Origin: Branchiostoma lanceolatum
Lineage: Eukaryota; Chordata; Leptocardii; Amphioxiformes; Branchiostomatidae
Assembly: GCF_035083965.1 (NCBI RefSeq)
Contig: NC_089736.1
Location: 3,119,001 to 3,183,000 of the forward strand
Length of the DNA stretch: 64,000 nucleotides
Reading direction: 5' to 3'
A program made the translations under genes and the position numbers. Shown here one piece after another: positions 1 through 11,962 of the stretch. Below the pieces are notes generated by a model. That model ran no database searches. It was not told the origin of the DNA and saw only the letters and a list, made by a program, of their open reading frames with translations. Each line of letters opens with the position of its first letter. The first letter of the stretch is position 1.

Positions 1-102
1 ATACCAATTCATACTTATAAAAAGTCCCCGTAATCGCTAAACTAACATGGCAAACCTGGAGTATATGTAGCAGACGTACTTAACTCTGTCCGCTCATTTC
101 AG

Positions 103-1442
103 ACCCAGCAACCGTGTTGGGCGATGAGCCGCGCCACCGGCAGAAAAGGAACCTTGTCCAGTTCGGGCTCATGATAACAGCGGTAACCGGACGGAACCCG
201 CTGGACTACAATGACTACGGCTGCTACTGTGGGTGGGGAGGGTCCGGAACACCTGTGGACGACATCGACAGGTTAGTTTTTGTAAAACTTCGCTGTTTGT
301 GAATAGAAATGGCCATATTTTGGGCATATCATGATGTGACTAAGAACGGTATTGTTTTCTGCTGTTCAATAAAGGATATGAAAGCGATTTTTTTGGCGAC
401 GCATCACTGGCTTACAGTTTTTCGCTTAGCTTCCGGTGTGGCATGCTCCTTTAAAAACTAATTGATGAAAATGAGAGTTGCCACATTATTCATTCTGCAG
501 GTGCTGCCAGGTTCATGACGCATGTTATGACTCTGTGTCCTGGCCCAAGATCACTACATACACGTACACTGCCAGTAGTGGGACCGCGACTTGTCGTAAG
601 TTAGGTCCACTTTCCAATAGACGGCGGCCGCTAAGGGACCGTTCAGCGATTAAAGTTGGATTAGTGTAACACTTGATTTCATAACGAATTCGATTTCAGA
701 TGTAAAGGCACTGGTCAATCAGTGGTCAGTCAGTGGTCAGTCAGTGGTCAGTCAGTGGTCACTCATTGGTCACTCAGTGGTTACTCAATGGCCACTCAGT
801 GGTCACTCAATAGCCACTCAGTGGTCACTCAGTGGTCACCCAGTGGTCACTCAGTGGGCACTCAGTGGGCACTCAATGGTCACTCAGTGGGCACCCAGTG
901 GTCACTCAATGGTCACTCAGTGGTCACTCAGTGGTCACTCAGTGATCTCTCAGTGCTCTCAGTGGTCACTCAGTGGTCGCAGCCACTATAGGAAAGGGGG
1001 CGTGGTCATTGAAATATCTTTGAGTTGATATTCAAACCGATAGGTCATTGCGTATGCCAACATTTACAGTTGTGTGCCAAGAACATTCGATTCTAATCAT
1101 ACATGTACCGTATTTTCAACCATTGTCTTGCGTTTTAAGTACTGGATATGCCAACGAACTCAGATACACATAATTTAGATCAGATTCAGTCAGGAAAATC
1201 ATGTAGAAAGACCTGTGATTTCAGTTTGCTCATGGTATCGCCAGTAAAGTTCTAAATGTTTAACACAGCATCATTCCTGTCTTCATTCTAATATTTGACT
1301 TCATTGTTTTTTAACATGCCATATTTGTTGTCCCGTTCAGAGGATGCCCCTGGCACCAACGAGCGCGCGGTGTGCGAGTGTGATCGGGTCGCTTCTCTCT
1401 GCTTCAACAGTTACGAGTACACCGAGAAGAAACCCTGTATCG
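103..1442 (+). CDS. Gene A exons 1-3 in window: secretory phospholipase A2 domain
   Basis: Exons 103-271, 501-595 and 1341-1442 encode a secreted, disulfide-rich PLA2 domain that would hydrolyse the sn-2 ester of phospholipids. The calcium loop [11 protein letters not shown] is followed by TPVDDIDR; the active-site helix reads CCQVHDACY with the His-Asp pair split from the loop by an intron; the later helix has [11 protein letters not shown]. All key catalytic and calcium-binding residues of group I/II-like enzymes are present, so activity is plausible. The domain is entered in phase 1 and left in phase 1 directly into the VWA exon, with no separate stop. A free-standing PLA2 would normally have a further C-terminal part; here it ends soon after a KKPC motif, so the C-terminal wing is short. 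Paralogue gene B lacks the whole block. Confidence 0.85.
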
Positions 1443-4400
1443 GTATGTCATGCCTCTATGTCTATGCATGTCCCCGTGGCACAAGCGGTAACGCAACCCC
1501 GCTGCTTTGCTATCTGGATCAAATTCCGTGGATCCTAGGGCCCGCGTTCGATCCTAGGGGTCGACTCGAGCTCGGACATCTTGTAAGGGATTGCATTCGT
1601 CATTTCGGATGGTGACGTAAAGCCGGCAGCACCGTGTATGAGGGAGCTTCGGGCGTAAGCCTCAGGCGTCAAACCTCTGCAAGTAAAAGAACCCAACACA
1701 CTTATCGAGATGGGTAGGGGTGACCCGGTGTGCTTGGCCAAAAACGCGAGCGGCATTGCACTACCACTAGCTTCTTGAAAAAGCATTATGCTTAAGCGCT
1801 TCACCTCAATTGAATTGAGGATGGCTGCTTTACTTACTTACTTTACTATGGTCACACGTTTCGGTGAAGCTTCAGGGGCAAACCTAAATGTGTAGTAAAC
1901 AGCCGGTTCCAAAAAATTCCAAGTATTCCACAGGTATTTCTGTGATGTTCCGCGCATGTATCGTGGACACCATAACTCGATAATCTGATAATGTCACCAG
2001 CGGATTTTCAGACCGCATACCCGGAACAAGGAGGCTAACCCCCATTGCCCGGAAATAGGTCTCACGGGGCATACGTCTAGATTTTGGACAGTGAGTTTAA
2101 CCAAATGAATAGCACTGAAAACAATGTGATCACAGAGCAGAAATAGCCTGGACCTGCAGACTCCTTACTCATTTTAATGTGCTTTGAACAAATACATTTC
2201 TAAAGGTAAAATTAAGAGTGCTGCGTTGGTACTTTTATTACACAATCTAAGATAAACCCAGACACGTTCGCCATGGCGATACTTTTTCATTGCCACACTT
2301 ATTACCATTTGCTTTGCATTGCCTGGTAAGAACGTGTCGCACATTCGTCTGAGACCTTTCAAGTGTCACAAATAACAGTTATGTCTGTGATCTAATTTCT
2401 AGAACTCGTTTCAGACTCCGAGGGCAATGAGGCAGCGGAAGAGCCCTGCGCGGTGGACATCGTGTTCCTGTTGGACGGGTCCTGGAGCATCGGTCGGCAG
2501 ATATTCGAGGAGGAGAAACAATACGTCGAGGACGTGGTCGGATGTCTCAGCAACGAGGATGTCAACGTAAGGCGTTATTTATATTGACATGTAACAACCC
2601 CTGTATGGTATAATACAGAGGAAAATATATCTAAGAATGTCTAAAAGTTAGAAATTCTTCCAATGATTGTAAAAGTCAATTCTCATCCCATACTGTACAC
2701 TCTCGTATTAGGTAGATTAGCCTTGTAGAACTGTAGCTATGTACCAGTGGATACTATACTTTGTTCCTTGTACAATTGTTGTGCAATAAAGTTATATCAT
2801 ATTTGCTCATGAGGGCCCCTAGAGTTTCATCAATGAGAACAGTTCTTGATGGCTTGCTCTTGTTTAGTAAATGATGTGGAATCGGTGTTTCGATTTTATA
2901 TCCTAAGCAAGGTACACATATATCAGGGGCATCTGCACTATTGAAAAACAACCAGAGGGCTAGCCCCTTCAAGGAGTGCTTGCATATAGCTGTGTGACTC
3001 GGGAGTTATAGAGACGGAGTCGGACAGCGCGCTAGACGCCAAAAGGTTTGCGAAGGATCTTGATAACTGACTTAAGAAGCTTAGAGTTGCATGGCATGGT
3101 ATGGGAAGCTATTTGAGATCTTTTGTAAGGCTGTTGTTCAGTTGTTGTGATTGTATTTCGCCCATGTATACCACAGGTGGGTGTGATCAGCTACCACGTG
3201 TGCCAGAGTGTGGACGTGCCGCTGGCAGACTACGGAAACACGGTGGACCTTCGAAACGCCATCCTCAGCAACGTGAACTTCACGGGAGACCTGGCACGGA
3301 CGGGCGCGGCCATTAGGTACATGAAAGCTGTGGTAAGTGTGACGCATTTCTGTTAGGGCTAAATGCATTTTTACTCTCGTGTGCCATTTGTTTGCGGATG
3401 GACAGCAGAATCTGAGACGAGAAAATATGGATAGATCTTTGGTTTATGGGTACATCTGTATCTGTATAGCCAGTATAACCGCTCTCCCAGCTTCACAGGC
3501 ACACAGAGTGGCAGCAGCTGATTATGTAACAGTGAACGACCTGTCACACCTAACCTTTGCACATTTGACTGCAGGGGTTGTTTGAAGCTATCTAGAGAGG
3601 ATGTCCCTACAGCACTTGATGCTAACGCGTTCCATTTTTTAGAGGAAACGAAATTTTGAACACATCAATCCTAGGTTGATAATTCTTACTGGCACTTGAA
3701 GGCGTGACTAGTTCTAGTTCTTTTCTGAGATGGTATTAGGTACTACTTGTATATGTCTTCAAAACAAATGACAAGTTTGATCATGCGTCTCCTACCGGAT
3801 TTCTATGGTGCTGCAACAGAGCTTCCGGTTTTGATATCTTTGCAAAATCAAAGAAAATCCAGAGTTGGTCAAACTTTTACGCAGCGTAAGTTGCTGTCAC
3901 ATGTTTTGTCCACTGCAGACGAATTTCCGACAGGAGGCGCGTAAGGTGGCCGTGGTCGTGACAGACGGAAGCGAGCAAGCTGCCGAGATTTCTTACGTGA
4001 GTACAATACTTCATATAACGCTGATGAAGGTAAGACATCCAGGTAGTAGGATACGCCAAAAAATAGTTCTTAAGCAACTGGATAAAGTCACTGACGAAAG
4101 ATAGTGAATGCTGTCTGAAATGTCTGGCTGTTTCAAATTTTATCCAATACTTCATATTGGTTTGGAATCCAATCCACTGCATTCATGATTTGTCTTTGCA
4201 TTCAAAACAGAAACATTCTAGATATTTGGCAAGAGATGCCACTTGTATAAGCAATATGTTGTCTGAGTGACTGATATTGAAAGGGTAAGTGGTGGGCATC
4301 TGAAAGGGATACATGTTCTTAAAATATGTCAAATGTAGTCTGTAAAAAGGAGGCTTTAATAGCATAAAGCAACCTGTGTCTTCAACGGAATGGACTCTTG

Positions 4401-4956
4401 TATTTCTAAGATAATAGCATTTCTCACGTTGCTTCTAACTGCAAGCCTTCCAACAAATAGAAGCTCTTAGACTGATTTATACCAAAGCATGTGAAACTTC
4501 TTTTCACTACATTAATCAACGCATTTTGGTCCAACATGTGAAATGTCAAAAGATGCAACTGTGTGTGTGAATCTCTTAGGATCCGGGCCGGCTGATAAGA
4601 GATGCCAAGAGCGCTAGGGACGCCGGGATAGACCTGTACGCCGTTATTGCGGGACGTGACGTGTTCATCCATGACGTGGTTCACGTCATCATCACTGCCG
4701 ACAGCTCCCGCGTTGTGAGCCTGGCTAACGACCATCCCTGTGCCCTCTCCACCAGGGTCGAGCAGTGCGGTATGAGTCTTATGCATCTCTTTCTTACCCG
4801 GCATTATCTGTGTGTGTGTGTGCGTGTCTGTGCGTGTGTTTGTGTGGATGTATGTGTATATGTGTGTATGTGTGTGTGTGTGTGTTTATGTGTGTGTGTG
4901 TGTGTGTGTGTTTATGTGTGTGTGTATGTGTATATATGTGTGTGGGGGTGTATGTG

Positions 4957-5015
<59 letters not shown>

Positions 5016-8000
5016 ATGTGTGCGCGTGTGTGTGTGTCTGTGTATATTTGTGTGTATTTATTTGTATGCATGTATAAAAATTAAGTATAGAAGAACTAAA
5101 ATTGATCTTTTATCAAATTCCCCAGAGCCAGAGGTACACACAGCGCCGTGCAACCCGGGCTGGAGCTTCAATGGGACCTGGTGCAATGGTGAGAGATTGC
5201 CAATCTTAGAGCTAGCTACTAAATGTATAGTACAGATCCTCTTGGGGTGAAGCTTCAGTTGAGAAAATGCAAGTCTAACAAGCAACGTGGGTATCCGTAA
5301 ACAAGGTTATACACAACACGTGACACGTGTACGTTGTTGATTGGGACCTTAGCAGGCTGTAGCTAGTTAGCACATACATTTAGTTCAGAAATGTATTTGA
5401 GTCGATATATGTGTTAAACACATTTACTTGTGTTAACAATTGGCATAACCTCTAACCTCATTCTAACCTATTACTAGCAAATTGACGAGTAAATACCTCT
5501 CACTTATCAAATAATTAGTAAGAGAATCTTTAAATCTCTTACCGTGTTATTGATACGAAAAACCACTAACACAACTTTTTCACTACCTTCGTCTTTTTGT
5601 ATCTTTAACTATAAATACTAACTGTCTGAATAAATGTGCTAAATAATCAGATCCACTTTAACACATACGAATTGTCATAGAGTACAATGCTATCATTCCT
5701 CAACAATGGTGATCCGGTTTTCCTATGCAGAGATCGACGAATGTGAAATCTACAATGGCGGCTGTGCCCAGATCTGTTCAAACACCATCGGCAGTTTCCA
5801 GTGTTCGTGTGAGGACGGCTTCAGCCTCAACTCGGATGGATTCACCTGTCACGGTAGGGCCTGAATTTGATATGCTGATAATATCAAATAAGAAGCCATA
5901 AGAAGCTTTACTAGTCTCCTTCTTTGCATAAAGATGTCAGCTCAATCTAGATTTGCTCCGATACAGAAAGCTTGCCACATACTTAGAAAAGTGCCGATGT
6001 TGTGTAAACTTTAGTTTCATGGACATGATGTGTGGATCAAACGCAAGCAATGCACTTGCTTTTAAAAAGCAGGGGCTTCTGATTTTTTAAATCTATCCTC
6101 AGCCTTGTAGTGTCCAAGACTTATAAAATTAAGATAGACTCTGTCATATATTAACTGCAGGCTTCACTTATGCGCTTACTGTTTTAAATTGTTTGTTTTG
6201 TTTTGTTCGATACCTCAGCGATCTACACGGCCCCGTGTAACCCTGGTTGGAGCTTTAACGGTACATGGTGCAACGGTAAGATCTCACTTTATCTTCACCA
6301 TCTACTTTCAACTAATTACTGAAAAGCAGCAAATGTAAGGGGTGATGCCAAGGGAAAAGGCAGTCCTCAATAGAATGAAGTGTAAGAACACATTCTGTGC
6401 ACAACTTATAATTATTAAGCTAGTAGTAGTAGAGTAGAGTAGAAACCTTTACTTTCGTTGGGCGGCCCTGCACAACTACAGTGTATATACATGGCCGTTC
6501 TTCCCAGAGGTCCATAGTGGAGGGGTTTATTGGCTGATTACAAAGAGTCTCTCAATGTTTAGATACTCAGTTATTTTTCTGCAGAGATTGATGAGTGTGA
6601 GACCGACAATGGCGGCTGTGCTCAGATCTGTTCAAACACCATCGGCAGTTTCCAGTGCTCCTGTGAGGACGGATTCAGCCTCAGCTCGGATGGATTCACA
6701 TGTGACGGTAAGATTTGAACTTTTTTTGCCATTAAATGGGAATTCAATAGTTTTATATACTTAATGTGCGCAATACATTTGCTTTTGAAAATAGGGGATT
6801 CTGTTTCTTCATATATTTTTAGCCTCATGGTGATCCAGCACACAATGAACATTAAATTCCGTCCCATACCTACTGCATGATTCATTTATACACCCAGTGT
6901 TCTAGCGATATTCTGTTTTGCTTTGTTTGACACCTCAGCGATCTACACGGCCCCTTGTAATCCCGGTTGGAGCTTTAACGGTACATGGTGCAACGGTAAG
7001 ATCTCACTTTATCTTCACCATCTACTGGCAACTAATTGTAGAAAAGCAGCAAATGTACGGGAAAATGGTACCAAGGAAAAAGGCAGTCCTCAGTAGAATG
7101 AAGTGTAAGAACACATTCTGTGTACAACTTATTAAGTAAGTAGTAGTAGGAGTAGTAGAGTAGAGTAGAAACCTTTATCTTCCTTGGATGGCCCTGTCGA
7201 CCCGTACAACTATACACATGGCCGTTCTTCCCAGAGAAACAAGAGGAGGGGGGTCGCCATGTCTCCCAATGTTTAGATACTCAGTTATTTTTCTGCAGAG
7301 ATTGATGAGTGTGAGACCGACAATGGCGGCTGTGCCCAGATCTGTGCGAACACCATCGGCAGTTTCCAGTGTTCGTGTGAGGACGGATTCAGCCTCAACT
7401 CAGATGGATTCACATGTGACGGTAAGATTTGAACTTTTTTGCCATTAAATGGGAACTCCATAGTTTTATATACTTAATGTGCGCAATACATTTGCTTTTG
7501 AAAATAGGGGATTCTGTTTCTTCATATATTTTTAGCCTCATGGTAATCCAGCACACAATGAACATTAAATTCCGTCCCATACCTACTGCATGATTCATTT
7601 ATACATCCAGTGTTCTAGCGATATTTTGTTTTGCTTTGTTCGACACCTCAGCGATCTACACGGCCCCGTGTAACCCTGGTTGGAGCTTTAACGGTACATG
7701 GTGCAACGGTAAGAGATCACTTTATCTTCACCATCTACTGGCAACTAACCACAGAAAAAACGCAAATGTAAGGGAAAATGGTGCCAAGGAAAAAGGTAGT
7801 CCTCAATAGAATGAAGTGTAAGAACACATTCTGTGCACAACGTATTAAGTTAGTAGTAGTAGTAGAGTAGAGTAGAAATCTTTACTTTCCTTGGATGGCC
7901 TTGTCGGCCCGTACAACTATATACATGGCCGTTCTTCCCAGAGGTCCAAGTGGAGGGGGGGTTATTGGCTGATTACAAAGAGTCGCCATGTTTCCCAATG

Positions 8001-11000
8001 TTTAGATACTCAGTTATTTTTCTGCAGAGATTGATGAGTGTGAGACCGACAATGGCGGCTGTGACCAGATCTGTTCAAACACCATCGGCAGTTTCCAGTG
8101 TTCGTGTGAGGACGGCTTCAGCCTCAACTCGGATGGGTTCACATGTGACGGTAGGACCTGAATCGGATATGCTGATAATGAGCCATAGGAATCTTTACTG
8201 GTCTCCCTTCATCTGCATACAGAAGTCAGCTCAATCTAGATTTACTAGACATAGCTTGCCTCCGGATTTTAACTTTAGTTTATATTTCCCATTGACTCCA
8301 GCATGAAGAATCCTGCCTATAAAAAAGGTGGCCATCTGTCTATAGTGACAATGTTCTTCAAGTACGCTGAGTGGTGATTAGATACTGGTCAGACTGTAGT
8401 TAAAAAGTGTCTACTCAATCTAAATGCTTAAGATAATGTAATGGATGCTGCAGTAGATACTTTTTGCACATGCTCAAAACTACTGTCTGATAAAAAGAAC
8501 GATTTCTAAAAAAAAAGTACTGTCTGAAATGTTGCATAATCTGCAACTATTAGAAATGCTTCATTGTACAATGCGTTTTTATGCCACCCAGTACATATCA
8601 CTACATCGAGTACATACACCACCAAGCGAAGCATGCATGTGATGACATTTCTTATCACTTTATTTTCATTCTTAATTTTTCCAATTTGTTATCCAGAAAT
8701 TTTGCTGGGAGGGCCATTCCCACCGCCGCCTCCGATGCCACCCGTCACGGAACAGCCACCACCTCCTCCACCTACAACCCCACCGCCACCGCCACCGCCA
8801 CCCCCATACCTAGGTATTTGTTAGTCATCGATATTGAATAACGAACATGTAATTTCATATTGTCATTTACCTACGGCAGAGAGTCACAACTTATTTATTA
8901 AATTTAGATCAATGAAATTGATCAGTAATTCATTTCATTGAAATAATATCTTTGTCATACCAGTGAACGAGTCTGTTACCTTGGGACATGTACAATATTG
9001 AACTGACATCTTTGCATGGGTAAGGGAGTGAGATATGCCGTATTAGCTCTCAGATGTTGACTGTCTTAGTATAAAATATGTTACCTCTTTATCACTGCCA
9101 TGGGGGTGTCCCTGTGGTGTAGTGGTATGCGCCTTTGCTACTCTGCCACATCTTGTTCAAATTACTTGGACCAGAATGACTGGGGTTCTAGCCCCAGGTA
9201 GGGTACCTCTGGACAAGAGGAGCAATGAGTACTTTATGAAAATGGTACATATTCATGAAACAGTATGGAAGTAAAACACACTCCACTGCCAGTGGACTAG
9301 CCCCCTGCTGCAGTGATTGCACCACAGTGTGGCCCCAGGGCTATGAAACGGAGATGGGCACCACCCTATACATCAATTATGGTGTGGGATGATTTTAACT
9401 TAACTTTATCACTGACATGTTGATCTCTATTTCTACAGGCACTCAATGGCTGCCAATATTTGCGACCGTGAAAGGGACGGGACAGAAGGCTGTGGACGCC
9501 TGGAGTGCTGGCGCCGGTGTTAATGTCTTACACGACAAGAGCCCTTTGGTTGAGCAGTGGGGATCGCTTGGCATCAAGCGGGTACGTTTGTCTTTGATTC
9601 CCGTCTTGTACGTTTTGTGACGGATGCTCAGATGTTTGGCCTTAAGTGCTTGCTTTGTTTAACTGACTTACTCTGTCCACTTTGTTTAGATTTCAATCTT
9701 TACGAATGCCATTTGTTTTGTTTTTAAGACTCAGCATTTAAGATTTTGAAGCTTTTGGTCATTGAAGGTTTATGTCTACTAAACATTCATCATTATTCTT
9801 TTGGAGCATCACTATCAATTACGTACCCTTTTGGAAATGCCTGTGCCACACAGCATTACATTAACCTATAGGAACCCAATGGCATACAGACTTCTTTTGA
9901 AACATGTTTATTTCACTCATGTGTGAGCCACTCTGTTGCTTATCAGCCAGGACAGTTTTACCAGGTCAGCTATGTGTCACGGACACATGTATTGGATAGG
10001 TTTTATTCATTCATAAGATGAAACATAGTAAACAGCATGAAAACACACTGCCATGTTAATTGATCACGATTTAACGTTTGTCGTTCTACCGTTATAGGTG
10101 AAGATCGTATTGGAGGCCCCCACTGGAGATGTCGAGTTGATATTCAATGGAGAAAACACAGACAAGTACAGCTGGTTCTCCGCGGCTCGCCTACTCTCAT
10201 CACCGTGGACTGACATTAATACTGAGCCTAACAACTTCTTTTCAGTTGCAGGAGACCCTATGTGGGAACGGTAAAGCTTGTTCCTCGAGCTGTGTATCAA
10301 TTCACTGGACTCTTCCTCTTGTACAATGCATGTACTTATATATTAAATTGTATTTGTAATTTCTTGCCCGAGGGCTAATTGCAACATGAAACAATGCATA
10401 GAAAAAGTATACAAGATAACAATGGTGGCAAGTGGAACAAGTGACTATTCTAAGAACTGCTACAGAATACAAGGGACTATTCTAAGAACTGCTAAAGAAT
10501 ACAATCTACGCTTTTTGGGTTTGACTTCTTTTTTGTACCTTCTTTGTTTTCTGATTGTTTGCATATTGAATATTCATAGACTGAGATGTTAAAGACTGGT
10601 AATTTCTCTCACACTTACCCTTTTTGTCATTGTCGATGCAGAGCCTTCTTCATCAGTCGGAGCTACGGCAGCTGTCCCTATGACTTCGGTTGGCTCGTGT
10701 TGGCAGAAGGAAATGCTTGTACATGGGAGCAGACGCCTCTGAACCAACGACCCTACATTTTGTTTTCTCGAGAAACTACGAACGTCAATTGGAACGATGG
10801 TAGGTTCTACATTTTATAGACTACCTTATCTTTTATTTTACTAAACCATAGATATCCAATAAAGGTAAATATAGAACCAATTAGCACAAGCTATGATGAA
10901 CTCCCTAAAATGTTCCCTACATCCCCAAACTACAAACTTGCAAAATACAACAAATGCTGCTCATGTATACCCAGCCTTCCTTGCAGTCAATCCTGATAAT

Positions 11001-11872
11001 CTATTCATGTATATCAACACATGATAACTACTTGTTGGACCTTTTGTTATTTCTCTTTCATATGAGCTGTTGAAAATCTTTTCAGAGGCTAATGTTGGAA
11101 TAGCCGATCGCATGGTCATTTACATCGAAACAGGTAGACAATTCCTTTAGATTCCATCTTTATCAGCATTGAGTTGTACGCTTTTTAACGCTTGGTCACT
11201 ATATAGACTCGTTGCCTGGAGTTGAAAATAGTTGATTCAATCGAAGTCATCGTTCAGATACGCTGAAGTCATTGATAAGATTGATAAGAATGCTTACGAT
11301 ACTGCAATGAATACATTTGTACCTGCAAGCAAATCCTCAAAACTACCTTCTCTGGCGGTACATAATCTGCAACGTGTAGAATAATGACTAATCAATTCGA
11401 AATGATTTTTGTACTTTGGGTTTGTGAAGTGAAACATGTATATGCATTTTACTATCATGTTCTCCTATCCTATTCTCTGCCCATTTTGACTCTTAATTTC
11501 TCTATTTTGTTATTCAGAACTTTTACCGGGAGGAACCTTTACTGGGACCTTCCAGGACGTCCTTTTCAGGTGTGTCAATCAACTGAAAATATCCTCCATT
11601 TTGTCGGCAAATGCAGGCTTAAGTATTGTAACTGCAACCTCCGTTTGTAGCAGTGATTCATATATTCCTGGTAACAATATTCTTCTCTCCTCAATGGAAC
11701 TTTGAGCCATGAAACAAACAGTTAACTACATTCACAGCAGTGGTGAATACTAAAATGGTAAGCAATACACCGGCACAAGGTTATGCCTCTTCTTAGAGAT
11801 AGCTGATCAATTCAGAGAAGAACAAGGTCACATGCCGGAGAGAGACACACACATAGACACAGGCACACACAA

Positions 11873-11904
<32 letters not shown>

Positions 11905-11919
11905 AGACACACAGACACA

Positions 11920-11962
<43 letters not shown>

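Noticed and set aside
722-1028. Two overlapping Ser/Trp-rich open frames
   Set aside because: They are products of the 11-bp minisatellite; an 11-base period keeps several frames open without coding.
4661-5084. Long Cys-Val open frames over TG repeats (also 11793-12124, 37154-37661, 44339-45007, 54397-54739)
   Set aside because: Dinucleotide microsatellites give Cys-Val, His-Thr or Val-Cys frames; only the flanking VWA or TNF exon parts are real.
8564-8841. ORFs starting at 8564 and 8581 that include the proline linker
   Set aside because: Only 8697-8813 is exonic; the upstream part is intron and the 8581 ORF is in the wrong frame for the phase-1 junctions.
9106-9180. tRNA gene
   Set aside because: A and B boxes are recognisable but the stem pairings are degraded and a SINE body follows; the same applies at 46721.
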